A stretch of DNA of 15,147 bases from Sphingobacteriales bacterium (GCA_016718845.1 JADKCK010000061.1:1-15147); one strand, 5' to 3'. Shown: positions 1 to 7,347, numbered from the stretch's first letter. Numbers and translations: made by a program. Notes: generated from the sequence alone by a model not told the origin.

Positions 1-439
1 TGGCGGTGTTTTCGGCGGCGCGGGCTGTTTTTTCGGCGCGTTGTTTGGCGGTTAGGGCTGTTTGTTTTTCTGTTTCAGCTTGTTTTTGGGCAGTTTGGGC
101 TTGGGTTTGGGCAGTTTGGGCATTTTTCGCCTCCATATTAGCCCTATTCTTTTCTTCTTCGGCAGTTTTCAGCGCGTTTTTAGCTTTTGTTTCGGCTTGT
201 TCGGCTTTGGTTTTCAACTTGTTTATTTTATCAAACATCGCCTTAATTTCGCTGTTGGCGATGCTACTTAGTTTGGGGTCGCAATCTACGGCACTGGTGT
301 ATTTGTCTATTGCCTCTTTGTAGTTACCTTTTGCGGCGGCGTTGCGGGCATTGGTCAATATGCTTTGGCAGTTGGTTTGTGCCAATAGTGGCAAGGTGTT
401 TAGTAAACAATAAAAGAGAAGGATAAAAATGTTTTTCAT
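1..439 (-). CDS. Exported TPR/coiled-coil protein, N-terminal part (runs off the window)
   Basis: The reading frame is open from ATG at 439 down to base 2, giving 146 codons with no stop, so the C-terminus lies outside the window. Residues 1-20 are a typical signal peptide: a Lys after Met, then a Leu/Phe-rich core ending LLA-Q. Residues 30-57 (ARNAAAKGNYKEAIDKY and onward) look like one tetratricopeptide helix pair. From about residue 65 to the edge the chain is Ala/Lys/Glu/Gln-rich with heptad character and short AQTAQ-type repeats, so a long coiled coil is likely. In Bacteroidota such N-termini often continue into WD40, OmpA-like or other periplasmic domains, which cannot be seen here. The start is supported by a promoter-like site at 521-552. 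Specific function is unknown. Confidence 0.8.
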   Translation of the reverse strand, partial: MKNIFILLFYCLLNTLPLLAQTNCQSILTNARNAAAKGNYKEAIDKYTSAVDCDPKLSSIANSEIKAMFDKINKLKTKAEQAETKAKNALKTAEEEKNRANMEAKNAQTAQTQAQTAQKQAETEKQTALTAKQRAEKTARAAENTA

Positions 440-520
440 AATGCTGGGTTTAAATGTTCATTGTTTAACAACATAAGTGGGATAATTTAAGTGCCTTTAT
501 CTTGACTACATTCTAACCCA

Positions 521-552
521 CAAAGGTAATACACATTTTGGAAATACGCAAA
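521..552 (-). promoter_or_regulatory. Bacteroidota-type promoter for the TPR/coiled-coil gene
   Basis: Read on the minus strand, 528-521 is TACCTTTG, an exact match to the -7 consensus TAnnTTTG. TTTG at 552-549 lies 20 bp upstream and fits the -33 element. The predicted leader to ATG 439 is about 75 nt. This is a motif match only. Confidence 0.55.
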
Positions 553-652
553 ACAAACTCATTTATGGTGTTTATTTTTACCTCCAAACGGCATTATGTG
601 TGGTTTTGCACAAAGATGCTTTCTTTGTAGGTAATATTAACTAAATTTTTCG

Positions 653-660
653 TAATTTTG
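653..660 (+). promoter_or_regulatory. -7 box of the leuS promoter
   Basis: TAATTTTG matches TAnnTTTG exactly. It overlaps the in-frame TTG at 658, so that TTG is more likely part of the promoter than a start codon, which supports leuS beginning at ATG 721. The nearest upstream TTTG (624-627) is 25 bp away, so the -33 element is poor. Confidence 0.45.
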
Positions 661-720
661 CGCCCTCAAACAACACTAATAGCATCGCAGCACCAAACAA
701 AACCTGTTAATAAAATTTCA

Positions 721-3700
721 ATGGACTACAATTTTTCCGACATCGAGCAAAAGTGGAAAAGCCACTGGCAGCAAACCCAATTGTACAAAGTACACAACGA
801 TACCTCAAAACCTAAATATTATATCCTCGACATGTTCCCTTACCCCTCGGGCGAGGGTTTGCATGTTGGGCACCCATTGGGCTACATAGCCACCGATATT
901 TTTGCCCGCTATAAACGCCTAAATGGTTTTAATGTGCTGCACCCTATGGGCTTCGACTCGTTTGGCTTGCCCGCCGAAAACTACGCCATTCAAACAGGGC
1001 AACACCCCGCCATTACCATCACTAAAAGCAGCGAGGTATACCGCCAACAACTAAATAACATAGGCTTAAGCTTTGATTGGAGCCGCGAGGTATCCACCTC
1101 CGACCCCAAATATTACCGCTGGACACAATGGATTGTACTCCAATTTTTCGACTCGTGGTACAATGCCACCACCGATAAAGCCGAGCCTATCAGCACCCTT
1201 ATCGCCCATTTTGAACAATATGGTAGCCACCAACTAAACGCCATTTGCACCGAACACGAACCTTTTAACGCCAACGATTGGTGCAATTTTACCGAAACCC
1301 AACAACAAGCCCTATTAATCAACTATCGCTTGTTTTACCCCGGCGAGGGCGAAGTGTGGTATTGCGAAGCACTTGGTTGTGTGTTGGCAAACGACGAGGT
1401 TAAAGATGGTGTATCGGAGCGCGGCGGGCACCCCGTTGAACGACGCAAATTGCCACAATGGTTTTTGCGTATGGCGGCTTATGCCCAACGCCTGCTCGAT
1501 GATTTAAACGATTTGGATTGGAGCGAGTCGATGAAAGATTTTCAACGCAACTGGATTGGTAAATCGGAGGGGGCATTAGTGCATTTTCCGATACAAAACC
1601 ACCACGAACCGCTGTCGGTTTTTACTACCCGCCCCGACACCATCTTTGGCGTAACTTTTATGGTGGTTGCCCCCGAACACGATTTGGTGGCACAAATAAC
1701 CACCGAAGAACAAAAATCCGAGATTGATACCTATATCAAGTACGTAAAATCGCGCTCGGAGCGCGACCGCATCTCGGAAGTAAAAACCGTTACGGGTGCT
1801 TTTACGGGCGCTTATGCCATCAACCCTTTTACCAACTTGCCCATACCCATTTACATTAGCGAGTATGTTTTGGCAGGATATGGTACAGGTGCAATTATGG
1901 CAGTGCCTTCGTCCGACGACCGCGACTTTAGATTTGCTAAACACTTTGATATACCTATAGTATACGTGATAGCCGATACCGAAAACCTAGATAACCCAAC
2001 CGAAAAAAAACGCGGAACCACCATCAATTCGGGCTTTTTGAACGGATTAGATACCGATGCCGCCATTAGCCAAGCCGTTGCCGAAATAGAAAAACGCAAC
2101 CTAGGTAAAGGCAAAATAAATTATCGTATGCGCGACTCTAACTTTAGCCGTCAACGCTATTGGGGCGAGCCAATACCCATTTTACATAAATACCGCGACC
2201 AAACGCTGCCCCTTTTCGCTGTTCCCGAAAACGAACTACCCGTTACGCTGCCCGATGTTACGTCGTATGTGCCGCGTGCCGATGGACAATCGCCTTTGGC
2301 TAACGTCGAGGAATGGTTAAAAACACCCAACGGCTGGCGCGAAACCGATACTTTGCCCGGTGCAGCTGGCTCGTCGTGGTACTTTTTGCGCTACATGGAC
2401 CCCCACAACGAACAAGCCTTTTGCTCGCCCGAAGCCATACAATACTGGGAAAATGTAGATTTTTATGCCGGTGGCTCGGAACATGCAGGGGGGCATTTGC
2501 TATACTCGCGGGTGTGGCACAAATTTTTATACGACCGGGGATTGGTGACAACCAAAGAGCCTTTCAAAAAACTATTCAATCAGGGCATGATTCAGGGACG
2601 CTCGAACTTTGTGTATCGCGCCCAAGCACCCTTTTATGAAGAATATTTTAATGATTTCTTACAAAAAAACTTTGCAAAATACCAACCTGTTTATGTTAAT
2701 AAAGGCGTAGATTTTTGTTTAGAGCTATGCGATTTAGACATTGAGGTAGCATCGTCTAATTCGGATAGAAAGTTAAGTAACCTACAAAATACCTACGAAC
2801 AATCCGACAGAAGGATATTAGTAGTTTTTATAGAACAACTTATTGAGTGGATAAATACACCCGAAAAGCTTGTTGCATTTGTACAAAATGCCATAGATAG
2901 CCAAAACAAATTTATTTTTGCAGATAACTTGCCTGCTATGCGGTCGTTGTTTATTAGCCAAAGCAAATTAAGTGCTTTTAGCGAGCGTGCATCTACAACC
3001 CTACATGTTAATGTAAACTTGGTGCAAAACGATGTGTTGAATATAGACGGATTTAGAGCTTGGCGCGAAGAGTACAAAGATGCTGCGTTTTGGTTAGACG
3101 ATAACAGCACTTACCGCTGCGGTTGGGCTATCGAAAAAATGTCGAAATCGAAGCACAATGTGGTTAATCCCGACGAAATAATTGCTAAATATGGCTGCGA
3201 TTGTTTCCGTATGTTCGAGATGTTTTTGGGTCCTTTGGAGGTATCAAAACCCTGGAACACCGATAATATAGAAGGTACCTCGCGGTTTTTGCGCAAGTTT
3301 TGGCGTTTGTTTAACATCGACGAAAGTACCCCCAAGCTAAGCACCGACCAACCTTCTGCCGCCGAGCTAAAAGTATTACACCGTACCATAAAAGCCGTTG
3401 TCGAAGATGTTGAGCGTTATTCGTTGAACACTTGCGTTAGCCATTTTATGAAATGCGTAAACGATTTGACCGATTTGAAGTGTCAGAACCAACACATTTT
3501 AACGCAATTAACCATTTTGATGGCTCCGTTTGCGCCCTACATAACCGAAGAGTTGTGGCATTTGCTGGGCAACGAAGGCAGTGTACATACGGCAAAATAC
3601 CCTGTTTTAGACGAAGCTCATTTGGTAGAAAGTGTGGTTAGCTACCCCGTACAAATTGGGGGCAAAGTACGTGCTACCATCGAGTTACCCGCCAATTGCA

Positions 3701-3819
3701 GCCAAGACGAAGCCCGAACTGCTGCCCTATCTAACCCCCGAGTGTTGCAATACACCGAAGGTAAAGAACCTAAAAAGTTTGTGTTTGTACCCAATCGCAT
3801 TATCAATATTGTGGTGTAA
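721..3819 (+). CDS. leuS: Leucyl-tRNA synthetase with a large extra insertion
   Basis: This cytoplasmic class I synthetase charges tRNA-Leu with leucine using ATP. The class I signature HVGH is at residues 48-51 and KMSKS at 806-810. The CP1 editing domain shows TTRPDT at 302-307 and, further on, GTGAIMAVPSSDDRDFRF. The synthetic core has SSWYFLRYMDP and GGSEHAGGHLLYSR. Residues around 146-213 are the extra N-terminal block seen in Bacteroidota LeuS. At 1032 residues it is about 100 longer than the usual 920-950 of this phylum. The excess lies at residues 634-757, between QGRSNFVYR and HVNVNLVQNDVL, where relatives have only about 20 residues. The reading frame is intact and all catalytic motifs are present, so it is probably functional. 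An in-frame TTG at 658 would add 21 residues, but it overlaps a promoter box and the conserved sequence begins at MDYNFSDIEQKW. A terminator follows at 3841. Confidence 0.97.
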   Translation: MDYNFSDIEQKWKSHWQQTQLYKVHNDTSKPKYYILDMFPYPSGEGLHVGHPLGYIATDIFARYKRLNGFNVLHPMGFDSFGLPAENYAIQTGQHPAITITKSSEVYRQQLNNIGLSFDWSREVSTSDPKYYRWTQWIVLQFFDSWYNATTDKAEPISTLIAHFEQYGSHQLNAICTEHEPFNANDWCNFTETQQQALLINYRLFYPGEGEVWYCEALGCVLANDEVKDGVSERGGHPVERRKLPQWFLRMAAYAQRLLDDLNDLDWSESMKDFQRNWIGKSEGALVHFPIQNHHEPLSVFTTRPDTIFGVTFMVVAPEHDLVAQITTEEQKSEIDTYIKYVKSRSERDRISEVKTVTGAFTGAYAINPFTNLPIPIYISEYVLAGYGTGAIMAVPSSDDRDFRFAKHFDIPIVYVIADTENLDNPTEKKRGTTINSGFLNGLDTDAAISQAVAEIEKRNLGKGKINYRMRDSNFSRQRYWGEPIPILHKYRDQTLPLFAVPENELPVTLPDVTSYVPRADGQSPLANVEEWLKTPNGWRETDTLPGAAGSSWYFLRYMDPHNEQAFCSPEAIQYWENVDFYAGGSEHAGGHLLYSRVWHKFLYDRGLVTTKEPFKKLFNQGMIQGRSNFVYRAQAPFYEEYFNDFLQKNFAKYQPVYVNKGVDFCLELCDLDIEVASSNSDRKLSNLQNTYEQSDRRILVVFIEQLIEWINTPEKLVAFVQNAIDSQNKFIFADNLPAMRSLFISQSKLSAFSERASTTLHVNVNLVQNDVLNIDGFRAWREEYKDAAFWLDDNSTYRCGWAIEKMSKSKHNVVNPDEIIAKYGCDCFRMFEMFLGPLEVSKPWNTDNIEGTSRFLRKFWRLFNIDESTPKLSTDQPSAAELKVLHRTIKAVVEDVERYSLNTCVSHFMKCVNDLTDLKCQNQHILTQLTILMAPFAPYITEELWHLLGNEGSVHTAKYPVLDEAHLVESVVSYPVQIGGKVRATIELPANCSQDEARTAALSNPRVLQYTEGKEPKKFVFVPNRIINIVV

Positions 3820-3840
3820 TTGAACAAAAGGTACACGTAA

Positions 3841-3881
3841 AAATCCCCCATTTTACTTTTTGGTAAGATGGGGGATTTTTT
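3841..3881. terminator. Bidirectional intrinsic terminator between leuS and the 3903 gene
   Basis: AATCCCCCATTTTAC (3842-3856) pairs with the facing copy ending ATGGGGGATT (about 3861-3876), with one G-T wobble. This gives a stem of about 15 bp with a short loop. A T run follows on the plus strand (3876-3881), and the minus strand reads TTTTT after its GGGGGA. It sits 21 bp after the leuS stop and 22 bp after the convergent gene's stop, so it can end both transcripts. Confidence 0.85.
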
Positions 3882-3902
3882 GGGTCGTAAAAATAACTGG
3901 GC

Positions 3903-4328
3903 TTAGTTAACACCTAAAGCACGCATGGTTTCTACGTTCAGATTACCTACTGGCAGGTTGTTATCTTTCTGAAACTGCGTAAGTGCCGTTCGGGTTTTTG
4001 CACCCAAAACGTTATCTGTTGGACCCGGGTCGTAGCCTTTTGCACGCAAAGCCTCTTGAATTTGCGAGATTTTACCGCTTGTAGGTGCAGGGGTTGGTGC
4101 TGCAGCAGGTGTAGCTTCGGTTACGGGTGTTGTTTCGGCTTTAATTGCATTTGTATTTGTATTTGTTGTAGCAGCAGCTTTTGTTGGCTTGCTACTGTTT
4201 TGTGGCTGCATTTTTACAGGTTTAGGTTTTGGTTTGGGGCTAGTTTGCATATTGCTTTGCTGTGCCATAGCCACCTGACCAAATGTTACGCATAACAATA
4301 TCAACAAAAATGTTCGAATTAATTTCAT
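3903..4328 (-). CDS. Exported small protein with C-terminal peptidoglycan-binding-like domain
   Basis: The product has 141 residues. Residues 1-22 form a signal peptide (MKLIRTFLLILLCVTFGQVA, then MA-QQ). Residues 23-84 are a low-complexity linker rich in Pro, Lys, Thr and Ala. Residues 85-141 match the PG_binding_1 pattern: IQEALRAKGYDPG, then KTRTALTQFQKDNNLP, and a final ETMRALGVN. This fold usually binds peptidoglycan, so a periplasmic or wall-associated role is inferred. No catalytic domain is present. It is the last of three tandem paralogues, 31 bp after the stop of the 4360-4986 gene, and ends at the shared terminator. Target and partner are unknown. Confidence 0.85.
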   Translation of the reverse strand: MKLIRTFLLILLCVTFGQVAMAQQSNMQTSPKPKPKPVKMQPQNSSKPTKAAATTNTNTNAIKAETTPVTEATPAAAPTPAPTSGKISQIQEALRAKGYDPGPTDNVLGAKTRTALTQFQKDNNLPVGNLNVETMRALGVN

Positions 4329-4359
4329 TGTTTTTTTTAGTTTAGATGAGGTGTTTATT

Positions 4360-4986
4360 TTATTTACTTACGCCCAAAGCTCGCATAGTTTCTATGCTTA
4401 AATCGCCTTGTGGCAAATAATTATCTTTTTGGAATTGAGCAAGTGCTTGGCGCGTTTTGGTGTTTAAGGTATTGTCTGTTTCGCCGGGGTCGTAGCCTTT
4501 TTCGCGCAGGCAACACTGTATTTGGGCAATTTTTGTTAGTTCGGCACATTTTGTGGTACCTACTTGTGTGGTTTTAGGCGCTGTGCTAGCTAAAGGTGCT
4601 TTGGGTGTAGGTTTTTTGGCTGCTGTTGTTGTTTTTTTCTTGGCAACAGTGCTTTTTTTAGCCACCGTTGTTGGCTTTTTCTTTACCACCGTACTTTTTT
4701 TAGCCACCGTTGTTGGCTTTTTCTTTAGCACCGTACTTTTTTTAGCCACTGTTGTTGGCTTTTTAGCCGTAGTTACCGGTTTTTTAGCTACTGTTGTTGG
4801 CTTTTTAGCCGTAGTTACCGGTTTTTTAGCTACTGTTGTTGTTTTTTTAGCCGTAGTTACTGGCTTTTTAGCTACTGTTGTTGTTTTTTTAGCCGTAGTT
4901 ACTGGCTTTTTAGTACTTGTTTGAGCATTTAATTGTGTGCTAAACAAAGACCATAAAACAAGTACCAATAATTGGATATATCTCAT
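4360..4986 (-). CDS. Exported Lys/Thr-repeat protein with C-terminal peptidoglycan-binding-like domain
   Basis: The product has 208 residues. Residues 1-21 are a signal peptide (MRYIQLLVLVLWSLFSTQLN, then A-Q). Residues 26-123 consist of seven 14-residue repeats of the form KKPVTTAKKxTTVA, drifting to KKSTVxKKKPTTVA in later copies. This gives a long, strongly basic tail that resembles histone H1-like tails but sits in an exported protein. Residues about 146-208 are the peptidoglycan-binding-like domain (IAQIQCCLREKGYDPG, TRQALAQFQKDNYLP, ETMRALGVSK), nearly the same as in the downstream neighbour. A Cys pair (158-159) and Cys147 are extra. The basic tail could bind acidic surface polymers, LPS or DNA; that is inference. 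It is the middle gene of a likely three-gene operon, with gaps of 42 and 31 bp. Confidence 0.85.
   Translation of the reverse strand: MRYIQLLVLVLWSLFSTQLNAQTSTKKPVTTAKKTTTVAKKPVTTAKKTTTVAKKPVTTAKKPTTVAKKPVTTAKKPTTVAKKSTVLKKKPTTVAKKSTVVKKKPTTVAKKSTVAKKKTTTAAKKPTPKAPLASTAPKTTQVGTTKCAELTKIAQIQCCLREKGYDPGETDNTLNTKTRQALAQFQKDNYLPQGDLSIETMRALGVSK
4618..4911 (-). repeat. Seven tandem 42-bp in-frame repeats
   Basis: The stretch is exactly 7 x 42 bp and encodes residues 26-123 of the Lys/Thr-repeat protein. The first four units are nearly identical (KKPVTTAKK then T or P, then TTVA). The last three form a second subtype (KKSTV, then L, V or A, then KKK). Two successive expansions from one ancestral unit would explain this. 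Because the unit is a multiple of three, copy-number change would lengthen or shorten the tail without breaking the frame. Confidence 0.9.
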
Positions 4987-5028
4987 CGAGGTAGTTTTTT
5001 TGATTGATTAGATTTGGTTATTTTTTTG

Positions 5029-5370
5029 TTACTCGCCACATTTACAGCCCCTACCCAACATGCGCAACGACAGTAGGTTAAGGTTGCCTTGTGGCAAGTG
5101 ATTGTCTATTTGGTATTGCAACAAAGCTGCTCGTGCATCGGCATTTAGCTCGTTGCCAATAACACCTTTGTAGTAGCCCTTTTGTTTCAAACAAATTTGT
5201 ATTTGGCGAGATTTTAGGGGCGTAAGTTTACCTTCGGCAAGGTGCAAACCACAACTGTCTGTTTCTGCCGATACGTTTTGTGTGCTTGGTGTATTGGCTG
5301 TTACTAAACTTTGTGCTGTTGCTATTTGGGTTAAGGCAAATGTAAGTAAAAAGTAAAATAAAATTTTCAT
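5029..5370 (-). CDS. Exported cysteine-containing peptidoglycan-binding-like protein
   Basis: The product has 113 residues. Residues 1-19 are a signal peptide (MKILFYFLLTFALTQIATA-Q). There is almost no linker. Residues about 51-106 are a diverged copy of the domain in the next two genes (SRQIQICLKQKGYYKG, ARAALLQYQIDNHLP, then LLSLRMLGRG). It ends CKCGE and has another Cys at 40 and 60, so disulfides are plausible in the periplasm. It is the first gene of the tandem set, 42 bp before the next start. I found no exact TAnnTTTG box upstream. It is the most diverged of the three, and its function is unknown. Confidence 0.8.
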   Translation of the reverse strand: MKILFYFLLTFALTQIATAQSLVTANTPSTQNVSAETDSCGLHLAEGKLTPLKSRQIQICLKQKGYYKGVIGNELNADARAALLQYQIDNHLPQGNLNLLSLRMLGRGCKCGE

Positions 5371-5604
5371 TGTAGTTAAATTTACAATAAATACCCATTA
5401 ACTTTACTTGTAATAAAGCGGGCATTGATAAAGACCTTGAAAAGTTTTGATTGGGTAGTTGCGCCTGCTTTGCTCTGGGGGTGCCAAAGGCTGTGCAGGT
5501 AGGGTAAGCCAATCATCACCCCCAAAAAAGACATTTACCGCGTCAAGCGGGGCAAGCACAAGCCGTTTAAATAGCTGCTGATAGGTGAGTTACTGCTTAC
5601 TTAT

Positions 5605-5867
5605 TAGTCATTCTATTTAATGCTGTCGGGTATACATTTTGGACTTAGTAGTGTTTCAAGTTAATACTGTCGGATATTATGGTTCGGCAAACCCATTATA
5701 ATCGGTAAATTAGCAACATCTGTTTGTCTGTTTTTTATGGATAAATAACCATATTACACCCCTAACGGGGCTGAAAATACGTTTATCTACCTCTTTGCTA
5801 CCCATATCACGCCCCTAACGGGGCTAAAAGTGCCGACTTTATCCGACAGTATTAAATGAATAGACTA
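5605..5867. repeat. Possible MITE-like element with inverted ends
   Basis: Bases 5605-5629 and the reverse complement of 5843-5867 match at 20 of 25 positions, sharing ATTTAAT then A or G, then CTGTCGG. A further internal copy, TTAATACTGTCGGATA at 5661-5676, is an exact inverted match to 5840-5855. The 263-bp element codes for nothing visible and contains two of the four REP-like units. A non-autonomous mobile element is an inference; no target-site duplication was confirmed. Confidence 0.4.
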
Positions 5868-5969
5868 CTTAATTGATAAATAACCATATTACACCCCTAA
5901 CGGGGCTTAAAACACGTCCATCCATATTACAAACCTACCCATATTACACCCCTAACGGGGCTTAAAATA
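5748..5969. repeat. Four REP-like palindromic repeats
   Basis: Four units share CCATATtACaCCCCTAACGGGGCT followed by an A-rich tail, at about 5748-5779, 5801-5829, 5882-5912 and 5938-5969. A fragment (CCATATTAC) is at 5922-5930. All are in the same orientation. The core CCCC-TAAC-GGGG can form a small hairpin. Units 1 and 3 are identical over 33 bp (5740-5772 and 5875-5907), which suggests recent duplication. Similar CCCCTAACGGGG repeats are dispersed in many Bacteroidota genomes. The spacers (roughly 20-50 bp) are irregular and the units are short, so this is not a CRISPR array. Confidence 0.75.
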
Positions 5970-5984
5970 CCGCTTTTTACCCGA

Positions 5985-7142
5985 TTAGTGCAGCCAACTT
6001 AGGCAATAGTTGGGGTCTTCGATTTGCAAAGCTGTTTCGGTGAGTTGCAAGGGGCGGAAGGTATCAACCATAACAGCTAATTCGTGGGTTTCTTTTGCCC
6101 CAATGCTTTTTTCTACCGTTCCGGGGTGAGGACCATGTGGTAAGCCGCCCGGGTGTAGGGTTATTTGACCGCGCTCTACGTTTTTGCGGCTCATAAAATC
6201 GCCATCTACATAGTATAGCACCTCGTCGGAGTCGATGTTGCTGTGGTTATAAGGTGCAGGAATGGCTAAGGGGTGATAATCGTACAGACGTGGCACAAAA
6301 GAACACACCACAAAGCCGCGCGATTGAAAAGTTTGGTGTACGGGTGGTGGCTGATGTACGCGCCCTGTGAGGGGTTCAAAATCGTGAATAGAAAAGCCAA
6401 AGGGGTAGTTATTGCCGTCCCAACCAACAACACCAAACGGATGAAAACCATAGTTGAACGGATAAAGCATGCCTTCTTTTTTGATAAGTACCGAAAAGTT
6501 GCCACGTTCATCGTAAGTTTCGAGATTGGTAGGCACTTTTATGTCGCGCTCGCAAAAGGGCGAGTGTTCCATTAATTGCCCGTATTTAGATAGGTATCGT
6601 TTGGGGTATTCGATGGGGCTAAAGGATTCGACGATAAATAAGCGATTATCGGGCGTATCGAATTGTATTTGGTAGATGCTGCCGCGCGGTATTACCAAAT
6701 AATCGCCGTACTCGAACCTTATTTGCCCGTATTGTGTGCGCAACACGCCGCTGCCTTCGTGTACAAACAGCATTTCGTCGGCATCGGCATTTTTGTAGTA
6801 GTAGTTGGTCATAGATTGTTGGGGTGCGGCGGTGCTAATGTGCAGGTCGCTGTTAACCAACAGTGGGGTGCGGCTTTGCAGATAATCGGGTTGCGGTGGC
6901 ACGCGATAGGTAAACAAGCTGCGCTGATTGAGTTGTTTTGCTAGGGCAATTTTAGGTTGTACCGATTGTGCTTCGCCAACGCTTTGTATCATGGTTGGTG
7001 GGTGGCAATGGTACAGCAGCGAATACGAATCGGCAAAGCCTTCGGTCGAAAATAGTTCTTCGGCATATAAACTGCCGTCGAGCTTACGAAACTGTGTGTG
7101 TCGTTTATGTGGTATTTGACCCGATTTATGGTAGTGTGGCAT
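5985..7142 (-). CDS. hmgA: Homogentisate 1,2-dioxygenase
   Basis: This cytoplasmic non-heme iron enzyme opens the ring of homogentisate to maleylacetoacetate in tyrosine and phenylalanine breakdown. The 385-residue protein matches the compact bacterial form: IPHKRHTQFRKLDGSLYAEE near the start, the cupin segment EGSGVLRTQYG...GDYLVIPRGSIYQI (129-159), and HPFGVVGWDGNNYPFGFSIHD in the centre. Likely iron ligands by family alignment are H300, E307 (or D306 next to it) and H336 in LPHGPHPG. The start is ATG 7142, where conserved sequence (MPHYHKSGQIPHKRH) begins. The frame stays open up to 7238, but that part is only a translated tandem repeat. No other gene of the pathway is nearby, so it seems to be a single-gene unit with its own promoter at 7316-7347. 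Confidence 0.95.
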   Translation of the reverse strand: MPHYHKSGQIPHKRHTQFRKLDGSLYAEELFSTEGFADSYSLLYHCHPPTMIQSVGEAQSVQPKIALAKQLNQRSLFTYRVPPQPDYLQSRTPLLVNSDLHISTAAPQQSMTNYYYKNADADEMLFVHEGSGVLRTQYGQIRFEYGDYLVIPRGSIYQIQFDTPDNRLFIVESFSPIEYPKRYLSKYGQLMEHSPFCERDIKVPTNLETYDERGNFSVLIKKEGMLYPFNYGFHPFGVVGWDGNNYPFGFSIHDFEPLTGRVHQPPPVHQTFQSRGFVVCSFVPRLYDYHPLAIPAPYNHSNIDSDEVLYYVDGDFMSRKNVERGQITLHPGGLPHGPHPGTVEKSIGAKETHELAVMVDTFRPLQLTETALQIEDPNYCLSWLH

Positions 7143-7151
7143 ACAAAAAAG

Positions 7152-7232
7152 AATGAAATGGTGAAAAGAGTGAAAAGAGTGAAAAGAGTGAAATGGTGAA
7201 AAGAGTGAAAAAGTGACGGTGAAAGAGTGATG
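7152..7232 (-). repeat. Tandem GTGAAAAGA-type repeat in the hmgA leader
   Basis: About nine units of 6-9 bp (GTGAAAAGA, GTGAAATG, GTGAAAGA) run from just upstream of the hmgA start. The predicted promoter at 7316-7347 places them in the 5' leader. The mRNA strand is a U/C-rich CUUUUCACU track. Copy number of such arrays often varies between strains. Confidence 0.85.
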
Positions 7233-7240
7233 TGGCAAAA

Positions 7241-7266
7241 CGTCATGTTGAGCGTAGCCGAAACAG
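7241..7266. repeat. Dispersed-type repeat CGTCATGTTGAGCGTAGCCG
   Basis: The string at 7241-7266 closely resembles an intergenic repeat of the type GTCATGTTGAGCGTAGTCGAAACATC that is dispersed in many Bacteroidota genomes. It lies in the hmgA leader next to the tandem repeat. No second copy was seen in this window, so identification rests on memory of the family. Confidence 0.45.
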
Positions 7267-7315
7267 AGTGAAAGGGTTTATTTGAGTGTTTTCGTCGTTT
7301 CTTTATTTTTAGAGG

Positions 7316-7347
7316 CAAATATAGGGTGTTTTGTGGAGATGAGCAAA
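7316..7347 (-). promoter_or_regulatory. hmgA promoter
   Basis: On the minus strand TTTG (7347-7344) is followed after exactly 20 bp by TATATTTG (7323-7316), an excellent fit to the Bacteroidota -33/-7 consensus. Transcription would begin near 7310 and leave a leader of about 170 nt that includes both repeats. Confidence 0.65.

Larger units (their letters stand above)
5371..5984. other. Gene-free region with repeats
   Basis: No convincing gene lies here. At 5476-5524 is a GC-rich patch whose ends pair (TGGGGGTG with CACCCCCA). From 5605 comes an element bounded by inverted repeats, and from 5748 to 5969 four REP-like units (both listed separately). Short open frames on either strand have no recognisable homology and no good start site. 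Confidence 0.6.

Noticed and set aside
2313..2639. Other-frame open frames within leuS and within the outer-membrane protein gene
   Set aside because: They lie wholly inside well-identified genes, have no recognisable domains, and are explained by codon composition of the real frame.
4553..4924. Plus-strand open frame rich in Val/Phe/Leu opposite the Lys/Thr repeats
   Set aside because: It is the antisense reading of the 42-bp repeats; the hydrophobic repeats simply mirror the AAA/ACC codons of the real gene.
5228..5512. Minus-strand open frame upstream of and overlapping the 5029-5370 gene
   Set aside because: It overlaps the signal-peptide gene in another frame, shows no domain or plausible start, and its composition fits non-coding DNA.
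5502..5574. Short plus-strand frame ending in a basic tail (DIYRVKRGKHKPFK then stop)
   Set aside because: It looks like the end of a basic protein, but only about two dozen codons follow an upstream stop, there is no start codon context, and I recognise no family. Chance or an unidentifiable remnant.
5748..5969. CRISPR array
   Set aside because: The four repeated units are short, have spacers of irregular length, contain a REP-like palindrome, and have no cas genes nearby.
7143..7238. N-terminal extension of HmgA (His/Phe/Ser-rich)
   Set aside because: It is just translation of the tandem leader repeat; family similarity begins at ATG 7142.
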